From: Bacteroidales bacterium
GTDB taxonomy: Bacteria; Bacteroidota; Bacteroidia; Bacteroidales; F082
DNA: 64,000 bases
Assembly (NCBI GenBank): GCA_017539045.1
Contig: JAFYHS010000021.1
Coordinates: 43,952 to 107,951 of the forward strand
Direction of reading: 5' to 3'
The translations under genes and the position numbers were made by a program. This document shows, in pieces, positions 1 to 6,815 of the stretch. The notes under the pieces are model-generated. The model saw only the letters and a program-made list of their open reading frames with translations. It did no database searches and was not told where the DNA came from. How positions within the stretch are numbered: position 1 is the stretch's first letter; every line of letters starts with the position of its first letter.

Positions 1-69
1 ATAACATAGTATAAACCAAAGCATTAGCTATTATTTCGCGTTTACCGAAGCCCACCAAATTTATCGGAA

Positions 70-275
70 ATAAAACACAGAAATAATTAGTGAAGGATTA
101 GCCGTAAATGGATGATTCTTTTACCCAGTTGTAATAAGTAATGCTCATGCCTACGGGTGTGAGTACTTATTTGGGTAAAAGGTTTCCGTGGTGGGCAACC
201 TTGGTAAGCGCAATAAGGAAAGCACCTTTTCTTTATGCGCTGTGATTGATGGCAATGCAAAAACTATCAATCATA
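70..275 (+). ncRNA. Hairpin-rich leader upstream of methyltransferase
   Basis: No gene is visible in the first 275 bases, but the stretch is full of inverted repeats. Arm 119-127 pairs with 172-180 (TTTTACCCA/TGGGTAAAA), continued by 133-140 with 164-171 and 144-147 with 160-163. GGTT 181-184 can pair with AACC 197-200. Arm 207-222 pairs with 227-241 (AGCGCA/TGCGCT at the base). TGATTGAT 243-250 pairs exactly with 266-273, ending two bases before the ATG at 276. Such stacked stems suggest a structured RNA or a control leader for the methyltransferase. I do not recognise a family. A retron was considered, but no reverse transcriptase is visible. Confidence 0.4.
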
Positions 276-1337
276 ATGGCAGGAAACATCAATCTTCATG
301 CTGCAAATAAAGCCAAAAAAGACGAGTTTTATACTCAACTTGTTGATATTGAGAACGAGTTGAGACATTATAAAGAGCATTTTAAAGGTAAAACGGTGCT
401 TTGTAATTGCGACGACCCGCGTGTGAGCAACTTTTTCCACTATTTCAGCTTCAACTTTGAGCAACTTGGACTGAAAAAGTTGATCACGACTTGTTACAAA
501 AACCAAAACCGCGACTTGTTCAGTCAAAACGATGCCGAGCAAGCCATTTGGTTGGAGTATTTCGGCGACCGCAACGGCAACCGTGTGCCTGACCCAGAAG
601 AAATAGGCATCCATTATTTCAAAGGCGATGGGGATTTTCGTTCCCAAGAGTGCATCGACTTGCTGAAAGAAGCCGATATTGTGGTGACCAATCCGCCATT
701 TTCCTTGTTTCGTGAGTATGTGGCGCAGTTAATAAAGTATGAGAAGAAGTTTGTGATTATTGGGAACCAAAATGCAATTACGAACAAGGATTTCTTCCCG
801 CTAATCAGAGATAACAAGTTGTGGCTTGGTTATGGCTTTAAGGGTGGAGCCGGTCATTTTTATAGTAAATACGAGGATGTTGCAACCGCTGGCGACCACC
901 GCAAAGGTATGATTCGTGTTTCTGGCGTTAATTGGTTCACAAATTTGGAAATACAAAAACGACACGAAGATATCATTTTATTCAAAACATATAATCCCGA
1001 GGAGTATCCAAAATATGATAACTATGATGCAATTAACATAGATAAAACTTCTGACATTCCGATGGATTATAATGGTTTTATGGGTGTGCCGATTACATTT
1101 ATGGATAAGTACAATCCTGAGCAATTCGAGATATTGGGCATTTGCGCAGGAAACAGTAGATTAAATAAATTCTATGGTATTGTGCCATATTCGCCACATC
1201 CCGAAGACAGGGGAGGATGCGCTGTGTTGAATAATAAAAGAGTATATAGCCGTATCCTCATCCGTCGCAAGCAAAAGCCAATAGACTACGCTTCGATAGA
1301 ACCGACGGTCTCGATGGCGGCAGAAGGAACTGAATAG
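276..1337 (+). CDS. EcoRI-type adenine-specific DNA methyltransferase
   Basis: Predicted SAM-dependent N6-adenine DNA methyltransferase of the EcoRI methylase family (353 aa). The catalytic motif IV is NPPF at residues 139-142, within VVTNPPFSLF. Near residue 45 is the family's CNCDDP stretch, followed by SNFFHYF. A longer frame could begin at TTG 246 or ATG 249, but those lie inside a hairpin (243-273). ATG 276 gives the family-like N-terminus MAGNINLHAANKAKKDEFYT. It is more AT-rich than the nuclease gene that follows 94 bases later. In restriction-modification systems such enzymes protect host sites, and the DUF262-HNH protein is the natural candidate partner. It could also be a solitary methyltransferase. 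The target sequence cannot be read from the protein. Confidence 0.88.
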   Translation: MAGNINLHAANKAKKDEFYTQLVDIENELRHYKEHFKGKTVLCNCDDPRVSNFFHYFSFNFEQLGLKKLITTCYKNQNRDLFSQNDAEQAIWLEYFGDRNGNRVPDPEEIGIHYFKGDGDFRSQECIDLLKEADIVVTNPPFSLFREYVAQLIKYEKKFVIIGNQNAITNKDFFPLIRDNKLWLGYGFKGGAGHFYSKYEDVATAGDHRKGMIRVSGVNWFTNLEIQKRHEDIILFKTYNPEEYPKYDNYDAINIDKTSDIPMDYNGFMGVPITFMDKYNPEQFEILGICAGNSRLNKFYGIVPYSPHPEDRGGCAVLNNKRVYSRILIRRKQKPIDYASIEPTVSMAAEGTE

Positions 1338-1349
1338 CAGTAGTAGGCC

Positions 1350-1396
1350 CGTCCCGGAGGGACGATAAGCGAGTAACCGTAGGTCGTGACTACGGT
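1350..1396. repeat. Two adjacent hairpins between methyltransferase and nuclease
   Basis: CGTCCC (1350-1355) pairs with GGGACG (1359-1364). ACCGTAG (1376-1382) pairs with CTACGGT (1390-1396). Neither is followed by a T-run, so they look more like REP-type palindromes than a terminator. They could still affect expression of the downstream nuclease. Confidence 0.55.
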
Positions 1397-1431
1397 AGCA
1401 CCCCGGCAGGACAACAAAACAACGATACAAT

Positions 1432-2523
1432 ATGAACATAGAACTACACAAAATCACCGTCCGCGAGCTGACCAAAGGCTACGTGGACAACAACGAAAAC
1501 GGCGTCCGCGCCTACGGTGGTCGCCTCGACGTGCGCCCGCCCTACCAGCGCGAGTTCGTCTATAAGGAAAAACAGCGCGATGCCGTCATCGACACGCTCA
1601 CCCAAGGCTTCCCGCTCAATGTGATGTATTGGGCCGTGCGCGACGACGACACCTTCGAGATCATCGACGGGCAGCAGCGCACCATCAGCATCTGCCAATA
1701 CGTCAACGGCGACTTCGCCTTCAACTTCCGCTATTTCCACAACCTCCAGCCTGATGAGCAGGAGCAAATCCTCAACTACGAACTGCAAATCTACATCTGT
1801 AGTGGCACCGACAGCGAGAAGCTGAAATGGTTTCGCACCATCAACATCGCGGGTGAGGCGCTTACCGAGCAGGAGCTGCGCAACGCGGTGTACGCAGGCA
1901 GTTGGGTGAGCGACGCCAAACGCTATTTCAGCAAGAACGGTGCACCTGCCGCAAAAATCGGTAGCGACTACCTCAACGGCTCTGCCATCCGTCAGGACTA
2001 CCTCGAAACCGCCATCGACTGGATTTCCGATGGCAACATCGAGGTTTACATGTCGAACCACCAGCATGATGCCAGTGCCGCACCGCTGTGGCAGTTCTTC
2101 CAGTCGGTCATCACGTGGATTGAGACTTCGTTCCGACCAACCAAGGAACGCAAGAAGATCATGAAAGGCGTGGAGTGGGGGATGCTCTACAAGCAATACA
2201 AAGACCAAGTGTTTGACTACAAAGCCATTGATGAAGAAGTGAAACGCCTCATCCTCGACGACGATGTAACCAAAAAGACGGGCATCTATCCCTATATCCT
2301 CACGCGCAAGGAGAAATACTTGTCAATTCGAGCTTTCACCGATGCGCAGAAACTGTCGGCCTACGAAAGGCAGATGGGTTTTTGCGCCGATTGCGGTCAA
2401 CACTTCGAGCTATCGCAAATGGAAGCCGATCATATCACGCCGTGGCATTTGGGCGGGAAGACCATCGCGGAGAATTGTCAGATGCTCTGCAAGGATTGTA
2501 ATAGACGGAAGAGTGGGAAATAA
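1432..2523 (+). CDS. DUF262 protein with C-terminal HNH endonuclease domain
   Basis: A 363-aa predicted nuclease. The N-terminal DUF262 (ParB/Srx-like, GmrS-type) domain carries the signature DGQQR at residues 79-83, preceded by a PPYQREFVY segment. In GmrSD-type enzymes this domain binds and hydrolyses nucleotides. The C-terminus is an HNH domain with two cysteine pairs, C318/C321 and C353/C356. Between them lie D333-H334 and N348, the metal- and phosphate-contacting positions of the fold. All key residues are present, so the nuclease looks intact. It follows an EcoRI-type methyltransferase on the same strand, suggesting a restriction or anti-phage role. That role is inferred from context. 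It is clearly more GC-rich than the methyltransferase, so the pair may have separate histories. Confidence 0.88.
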   Translation: MNIELHKITVRELTKGYVDNNENGVRAYGGRLDVRPPYQREFVYKEKQRDAVIDTLTQGFPLNVMYWAVRDDDTFEIIDGQQRTISICQYVNGDFAFNFRYFHNLQPDEQEQILNYELQIYICSGTDSEKLKWFRTINIAGEALTEQELRNAVYAGSWVSDAKRYFSKNGAPAAKIGSDYLNGSAIRQDYLETAIDWISDGNIEVYMSNHQHDASAAPLWQFFQSVITWIETSFRPTKERKKIMKGVEWGMLYKQYKDQVFDYKAIDEEVKRLILDDDVTKKTGIYPYILTRKEKYLSIRAFTDAQKLSAYERQMGFCADCGQHFELSQMEADHITPWHLGGKTIAENCQMLCKDCNRRKSGK

Positions 2524-2554
2524 ACTGCCAAAAGTCGGTTTACCACCCAAAATA

Positions 2555-2576
2555 GTGGTAAGCTTACCACCTTTTT
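2555..2576 (+). terminator. Terminator of the DUF262-HNH gene, also a GTGGTAA palindrome
   Basis: A perfect 16-bp palindrome, GTGGTAAGCTTACCAC (2555-2570), is followed by C and a run of T. It matches an intrinsic terminator 31 bases past the stop codon. The same word flanks the fic gene on both sides, so it may double as a protein-binding site. Confidence 0.6.
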
Positions 2577-2620
2577 TAGAAAAATAATGCGCTAATCCCA
2601 TGCAATTCAGCAAAAATTTG

Positions 2621-2628
2621 TATTTTTG
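2621..2628 (+). promoter_or_regulatory. Predicted promoter -7 box of fic
   Basis: TATTTTTG fits the Bacteroidota -7 consensus TAnnTTTG. The expected start site, near 2634, would sit immediately before the palindromes at 2638-2670. No clear -33 TTTG at the usual spacing. Confidence 0.5.
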
Positions 2629-2637
2629 TCGCCAAAA

Positions 2638-2670
2638 TGGTGGTAATGTTACCACCAAATTTGGTGGTAA
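2638..2670. promoter_or_regulatory. Overlapping GGTGGTAA palindromes, putative fic operator
   Basis: Bases 2638-2657 form TGGTGGTAA-TG-TTACCACCA. The overlapping stretch 2649-2670 is a perfect 22-bp palindrome with arms TTACCACCAAA and TTTGGTGGTAA. Three half-sites of one word thus lie directly downstream of the predicted promoter, the classic position of a repressor operator. The repressor could be the Fic protein itself through its C-terminal winged-helix-like region (inference). Confidence 0.6.
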
Positions 2671-2688
2671 ATGTAAATCTTTGTACTG

Positions 2689-3759
2689 ATGGAAGCGAAA
2701 AAACTGCAAGCAGCATTGGAGAAATGGAACGCCATTCAACCCTTGTCGGAGAAAGACCGAGAAAGGTTGAGTCGGAAGTTTTCCGTTGATTTCAACTATA
2801 ACAGCAATCATATTGAAGGCAATACTCTGACATACGGTCAAACCGAATTGCTTTTGTTGTTTGGGAAGGTCATCGGTGAGGCTGATTTTCGGGAATATGA
2901 GGAGATGAAAGCGAGCAATGTGGGACTGAAAATGATGACCGTTGAGGCTGTCGACCAAGACAAGCCACTCACTCAAAACTTTATTCGGACTCTGCATCGT
3001 ACGTTGCTACGTGAGGATTACACAGTATATAGAACGCTCCCTGGGGGCGTGCAGACCAGTTATGTCATTCATGCGGGGCAGTACAAAACCCGTCCTAACA
3101 GTGTAATTACTCGCTATGGTGACCGTTTCGACTATGCTTCTCCCGAAGAGACGCCCGCGTTGATGGCTGAGTTGGTGGATTGGTATAATCAAACGGAACA
3201 AAGCGGTACTTTGTCGCCTGCCGATTTGGCCATTTTATTTCACTATCGCTACATACGTATTCACCCGTTTGAGGATGGCAACGGACGCATAGCCCGACTT
3301 CTGATGAATTTCATCCTTTCAAGGCATGGTTATCCGATGATTGTGGTGCGAAGTCGACAAAAGCAGCAATATCTTGAAGCCTTGCATCGCTCGGATTTGA
3401 AGGTGGGAAGTGGGCCGTCGGTGGGCGCCAAAGCCACTATTCAGCAAATCAAGCCTTTCCAAAAGCACATGACAGACCTCATGGCGCATGAGATAGAGAT
3501 GGATACGCTTTTCGTGACGGAGAAATCGGAGGATTTGTGGTGGTATGACGGACAAAGAATCATGTTCCGTACGCCTACCTACGGAAAAATCCTAAACGAA
3601 TTGCTAACTGATAGTCATCCTACATACGCAACTTTGCAGGAAGCGACTGGGGTCAACCGCTCGGCTCTTCAGAAAATGATACAAACCATGATTGAAAAGG
3701 GATATATCGAACGTGATGATGAGGGTGGCTGGCGCGTGTTCATCACCTCATCTATGTAA
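2689..3759 (+). CDS. Fic family protein (predicted AMPylase) with C-terminal HTH-like region
   Basis: Fic proteins usually transfer AMP from ATP to hydroxyl groups of target proteins. This 356-aa protein has the full active-site motif HPFEDGNGRIAR at residues 192-203, including catalytic H192. It also carries the N-terminal inhibitory motif S39-xxx-E43-G44, expected to keep the enzyme self-inhibited. After the Fic core, roughly residues 280-350 look like a winged-helix DNA-binding domain (TYATLQEATGVNRSALQKM), as in many stand-alone bacterial Fic proteins. The gene is flanked on both sides by GTGGTAA-nn-TTACCAC palindromes, which fits autoregulation. It sits just after a methyltransferase/nuclease pair, so it may belong to an accessory cassette. 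Its target is unknown. Confidence 0.92.
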   Translation: MEAKKLQAALEKWNAIQPLSEKDRERLSRKFSVDFNYNSNHIEGNTLTYGQTELLLLFGKVIGEADFREYEEMKASNVGLKMMTVEAVDQDKPLTQNFIRTLHRTLLREDYTVYRTLPGGVQTSYVIHAGQYKTRPNSVITRYGDRFDYASPEETPALMAELVDWYNQTEQSGTLSPADLAILFHYRYIRIHPFEDGNGRIARLLMNFILSRHGYPMIVVRSRQKQQYLEALHRSDLKVGSGPSVGAKATIQQIKPFQKHMTDLMAHEIEMDTLFVTEKSEDLWWYDGQRIMFRTPTYGKILNELLTDSHPTYATLQEATGVNRSALQKMIQTMIEKGYIERDDEGGWRVFITSSM

Positions 3760-3807
3760 AATGTTGGCTAAATAGTGGTAATCTTACCACCTTTTAGCCA
3801 ACATTTT
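3758..3807. terminator. Long hairpin terminator of fic containing a GTGGTAA palindrome
   Basis: AAAATGTTGGCTAAA (3758-3772) pairs exactly with 3793-3807, and inside it GTGGTAA-TC-TTACCAC (3775-3790) pairs with itself. The stem starts inside the fic stop codon. It ends in TTTT with A's on the opposite side, so it can act in both directions, separating fic from the convergent ATP-grasp gene. Confidence 0.7.
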
Positions 3808-3850
3808 GTTCGGAACGTCTCGCGTCCCTTGTCTGATAGTCCCGCGTCTA

Positions 3851-5002
3851 TTATACCATAAACTCTTCCAAAGAAGAGAACAGGATTTCTTTCAATTCCT
3901 CTTTGTGCTCGGGCGTGGTCTGTGTGAACAGGAATCCCCAGATGCTCATGGCGGGGTTCATGATGTCGCGGGTCTCCAAAACGCCGTGGAAGTGTCGCTT
4001 GATGCGCTCAAAGTCCAAGGCACGGTTGGTGTCGTAGGGCTTGTCCAGGACGATGAAGCTGAACACGTCGTTCTCGATGCCGTTCCACATGGTGGCATAG
4101 TTGGGATGTGTGCCTTCGAAGTAAGCCTGCACGGGCAGCAGGTGGCAGGTGTGACGCGTCAAGTCGTTGAGGCACATGCCGGCAAAACGTAGCGGGTTGA
4201 CTTCGATAGGGATGGCGCGACCCGTATGCTTGTCGACGCGGAACTCCACATGCATTGGGAAGTTCTTCAGTCCGAGCACGCCGTTCAAGTCGATGCAGAA
4301 TTGGTTGAAGGCCGGATAGTTGGCCTCGAAGATCTGCTTGCTCATACAATAGAGGCGGTCGCTGACGTCGGTCTCGTTCTTGAAGATGTGGTGGAAGATG
4401 TTGATGATGTTGGGCTTGCCCTCGGCGTCATAGTAGGCATCCACGGCATATTCCTCACCTTCGATGAACTGCTCCAGCACAAACATCTCGCTGCGCACCA
4501 CGGTCTCAGGGAACACGGCGCATTGCTTGGCGAAGTTTTGGTCGATGTCGTCCAATGCGGCTTGCCATTCGGTCTTATTGCGGACGATATACACGCCCAC
4601 GCTGAGGAAGCCGACAGCTGGCTTCAGCACCAATGGCAACGGCAACTCGTCAGGGTTGAGGCTGCGCAAGGCTTTCATCTCCACCTCTTTATAATAGAAG
4701 TCGGGATAGATCTGCTGGCAGATGCGACGGAAAGCGGCCTTGTCCTTCAGGATCTTGACCTTTTTCACCAGCTCCGACTCAGGCAGCTGGGCATAGAGCC
4801 ACACCAAGGCGTTCTCGGAGACGGCATACAACTGATGGCTTTGCTCGTATTTCTCAACGAAAGCCTTGTCGTCCAAAAGATTTAGGTGATGGCCTTGGCT
4901 TTTCAGCACCTCGGCCATGTCGTTATTCAAAACGGGGATTTGTTTCTCTTCCAAATACGCCACCAACGGGGCGGAAACGTATGGTTTTTCTAAAATGATC
5001 AT
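3851..5002 (-). CDS. ATP-grasp domain-containing protein
   Basis: A 383-aa ATP-grasp enzyme, a family that joins a carboxylate to an amine, thiol or similar group through an acylphosphate. The glycine-containing ATP-binding segment LKPAVGFLSVGVYIV lies near residues 126-140, with the expected lysine K128. Further on, an acidic metal-binding stretch reads PIEVNPLRFAG, typical of the fold. The substrate cannot be told from sequence. Its start codon overlaps the stop codon of purA by four bases, implying translational coupling in a fur-purA-ATP-grasp operon. Purine ATP-grasp enzymes (PurD, PurK, PurT) were considered, but the sequence does not look like them. It is the last gene before the convergent fic terminator. 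Confidence 0.8.
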   Translation of the reverse strand: MIILEKPYVSAPLVAYLEEKQIPVLNNDMAEVLKSQGHHLNLLDDKAFVEKYEQSHQLYAVSENALVWLYAQLPESELVKKVKILKDKAAFRRICQQIYPDFYYKEVEMKALRSLNPDELPLPLVLKPAVGFLSVGVYIVRNKTEWQAALDDIDQNFAKQCAVFPETVVRSEMFVLEQFIEGEEYAVDAYYDAEGKPNIINIFHHIFKNETDVSDRLYCMSKQIFEANYPAFNQFCIDLNGVLGLKNFPMHVEFRVDKHTGRAIPIEVNPLRFAGMCLNDLTRHTCHLLPVQAYFEGTHPNYATMWNGIENDVFSFIVLDKPYDTNRALDFERIKRHFHGVLETRDIMNPAMSIWGFLFTQTTPEHKEELKEILFSSLEEFMV

Positions 5003-6276
5003 CTCAAAATGTTTTGTGTCCTGTCGGGACCGTATGAAACGAATTTAATCGGCACGCCGACGTAATTCTCAATGAATTTGATGTAGTCTTCCAACTTCTG
5101 TGGAATCTTGCCCTCTATCTTCTGTTGCCAGCCAGGAATCTCGGTGTAGACGGGTTCCATGGTCTCAGTGCAGGCAGCAAAAGGCAGGTGCTTGGTCTCT
5201 TGTCCGTTGTAGCGGTAAGCAGTGGCGACTTTCAGGGTGGCGAAGTCGTCCATCACGTCGGACTTCATCATCATCAGGTCAGTGACGCCACTGAGCATGA
5301 CGGCATATTTCAGCGCAGGTAGGTCGAGCCAGCCGCAACGGCGCGGACGACCCGTGGTGGCACCGAACTCGTGTCCGTTTTGGCGGAGCATCTCGCCTGT
5401 CTCGTCAAACAACTCGGTGGGGAAGGGACCTGTACCCACGCGGGTGCAGTAGGCCTTGAAGATGCCGTACACCTTGCCCACACGACTTGGGGCGACGCCC
5501 AAACCAGAGCAGACGCCAGCGGCGATGACATTCGATGAGGTCACGAAAGGATAGCTGCCGAAGTCCACGTCGAGCATGGAACCTTGGGCGCCTTCGGCCA
5601 GCACTTTCTTACCGTTGTCAAGGGCTTCGTTGATGAAGTACTCGCCATCGACAAACTGATATTGCTTCAGGTATTCGATGCCTTCGAACCATAGCTTCTC
5701 GTACTCAGCGAAATCGAGGCCGTCGAGTTGGAAGCCCTGCATCTCGAAGCCCAAGCCAGCGATTTGTTGGAGATGGGCTTTCTTGAGGTTTTCGTATTTC
5801 TCGCGGAAGTCGGGCGAGTTGATGTCGCCGATACGGAGGCCTCTGCGGGCGGTCTTGTCGGTGTAGGTCGGGCCGATGCCTTTCAAGGTGGTGCCTACTT
5901 TCATCTTGCCCAAAGCCTTCTCGTTGGCGGCGTCCATGGCGCGGTGGGTGGGCAGGATGAGATGGGCACGGTTGGCGATCATCAAAGTCTTACGCAGGTC
6001 GAATCCGGCTTCGCGCAGGCCTTCGATCTCACCTTTTAATATATGCGGCTCGATGATGACGCCGTTGCCGATGAGGTTGATGCAACCTGGGGTGAGCACG
6101 CCCGATGGGATGTTGTGCAACACGAATTTCTTGCCTTCAAACTCAATGGTATGACCAGCATTGGGTCCGCCTTGGAAGCGGCAAACGATGTCATAATTCG
6201 GGGTGAGGGCATCGACCACCTTGCCTTTGCCTTCATCGCCCCATTGTAAACCTAAAAGAATGTCTATTTTGTTCAT
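4999..6276 (-). CDS. purA: Adenylosuccinate synthetase
   Basis: PurA joins IMP and aspartate using GTP to make adenylosuccinate, the first committed step from IMP to AMP. The 425-aa length is normal. The signature GDEGKGK is at residues 13-19 (LLGLQWGDEGKGK), followed by the GGPNAGHT substrate loop. The longer open frame to 6513 runs through fur and codes for unrelated residues. ATG at 6276 gives the standard N-terminus MNKIDILLGLQWG, so that start is chosen. The gene is 25 bases downstream of the Fur-family regulator and overlaps the ATP-grasp gene by four bases, so the three are probably co-transcribed. Together with guaB at 58692 the window contains both IMP branch enzymes. Confidence 0.97.
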   Translation of the reverse strand: MNKIDILLGLQWGDEGKGKVVDALTPNYDIVCRFQGGPNAGHTIEFEGKKFVLHNIPSGVLTPGCINLIGNGVIIEPHILKGEIEGLREAGFDLRKTLMIANRAHLILPTHRAMDAANEKALGKMKVGTTLKGIGPTYTDKTARRGLRIGDINSPDFREKYENLKKAHLQQIAGLGFEMQGFQLDGLDFAEYEKLWFEGIEYLKQYQFVDGEYFINEALDNGKKVLAEGAQGSMLDVDFGSYPFVTSSNVIAAGVCSGLGVAPSRVGKVYGIFKAYCTRVGTGPFPTELFDETGEMLRQNGHEFGATTGRPRRCGWLDLPALKYAVMLSGVTDLMMMKSDVMDDFATLKVATAYRYNGQETKHLPFAACTETMEPVYTEIPGWQQKIEGKIPQKLEDYIKFIENYVGVPIKFVSYGPDRTQNILR

Positions 6277-6301
6277 TATAAATATATTATCTATTAAACT
6301 T

Positions 6302-6745
6302 TCAACTCTTCTTGTGTCCATAAAAAATAAGTGAATGATGGGTGATCTCCACTCCAAGCTGCTCCTCAATCGATCTTTGGATCTCAAGCAAACGCGGGTC
6401 GCAAAACTCCATGACGGTCTCCGTCTCCAAGTCGATGAAATGATCGTGTTGGCGGAATTTGTAGGAGCGCTCGTATTGTGCGCAGTTGTGCCCAAACTGG
6501 TGCTTGATGACAAGCCCGCAGTCTAAGAGGAGGTCGATAGTGTTGTATAGTGTGGCCCTACTGACGCGGTACTTGTTGTCTTTCATCTGATTATACAGCG
6601 AGTCGATGTCGAAGTGCCCGTTAGTCGAGTAAATCTCCTTCAGTATGGCAAAGCGCTCGGGGGTCTTGCGCAACTTCCTCCGCTGTAGGTAATCGATGAA
6701 TAACTTCTTGACAGCCAGATAGGTATTGTCAAATGAGTCTTTCAT
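6302..6745 (-). CDS. Fur family transcriptional regulator
   Basis: A 147-aa Fur-type protein. The N-terminal winged helix includes RRKLRKTPERFAILKEIY and SRATLYNTIDLLLDCGL, the helix-turn-helix and wing region. The C-terminal dimerisation part has metal-ligand residues (HDHF, and H/E side chains), but no CxxC pair for a structural zinc site. Which metal or signal it senses is unknown; iron, zinc and peroxide sensors all belong to this family. It is the promoter-proximal gene of the run that continues into purA and the ATP-grasp gene, and lies just downstream of rel. A TATCTTTG promoter box lies 23-30 bases upstream of the start codon. Confidence 0.9.
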   Translation of the reverse strand: MKDSFDNTYLAVKKLFIDYLQRRKLRKTPERFAILKEIYSTNGHFDIDSLYNQMKDNKYRVSRATLYNTIDLLLDCGLVIKHQFGHNCAQYERSYKFRQHDHFIDLETETVMEFCDPRLLEIQRSIEEQLGVEITHHSLIFYGHKKS

Positions 6746-6767
6746 TTTTCTAGTCGTGATGTTGGCG

Positions 6768-6775
6768 CAAAGATA
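6768..6775 (-). promoter_or_regulatory. Predicted -7 box for fur-purA
   Basis: Read on the minus strand this is TATCTTTG, a match to the Bacteroidota TAnnTTTG box, 22 bases from the fur start codon. No good -33 element found. Confidence 0.55.
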
Positions 6776-6815
6776 AGTATTTTTTCAGAACAATTCTAAA
6801 TAATACCCATTATTT

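Noticed and set aside
70-275. Retron msr-msd
   Set aside because: Stacked hairpins were suggestive, but there is no reverse transcriptase nearby and no clear a1/a2 pair or conserved branching G.
1444-2208. A 254-residue minus-strand open frame within the DUF262-HNH gene
   Set aside because: Antisense shadow; the plus strand has clear DUF262 and HNH motifs.
6277-6513. A 79-residue N-terminal extension of PurA
   Set aside because: It overlaps the fur gene and encodes unrelated residues; the standard PurA start is at 6276.
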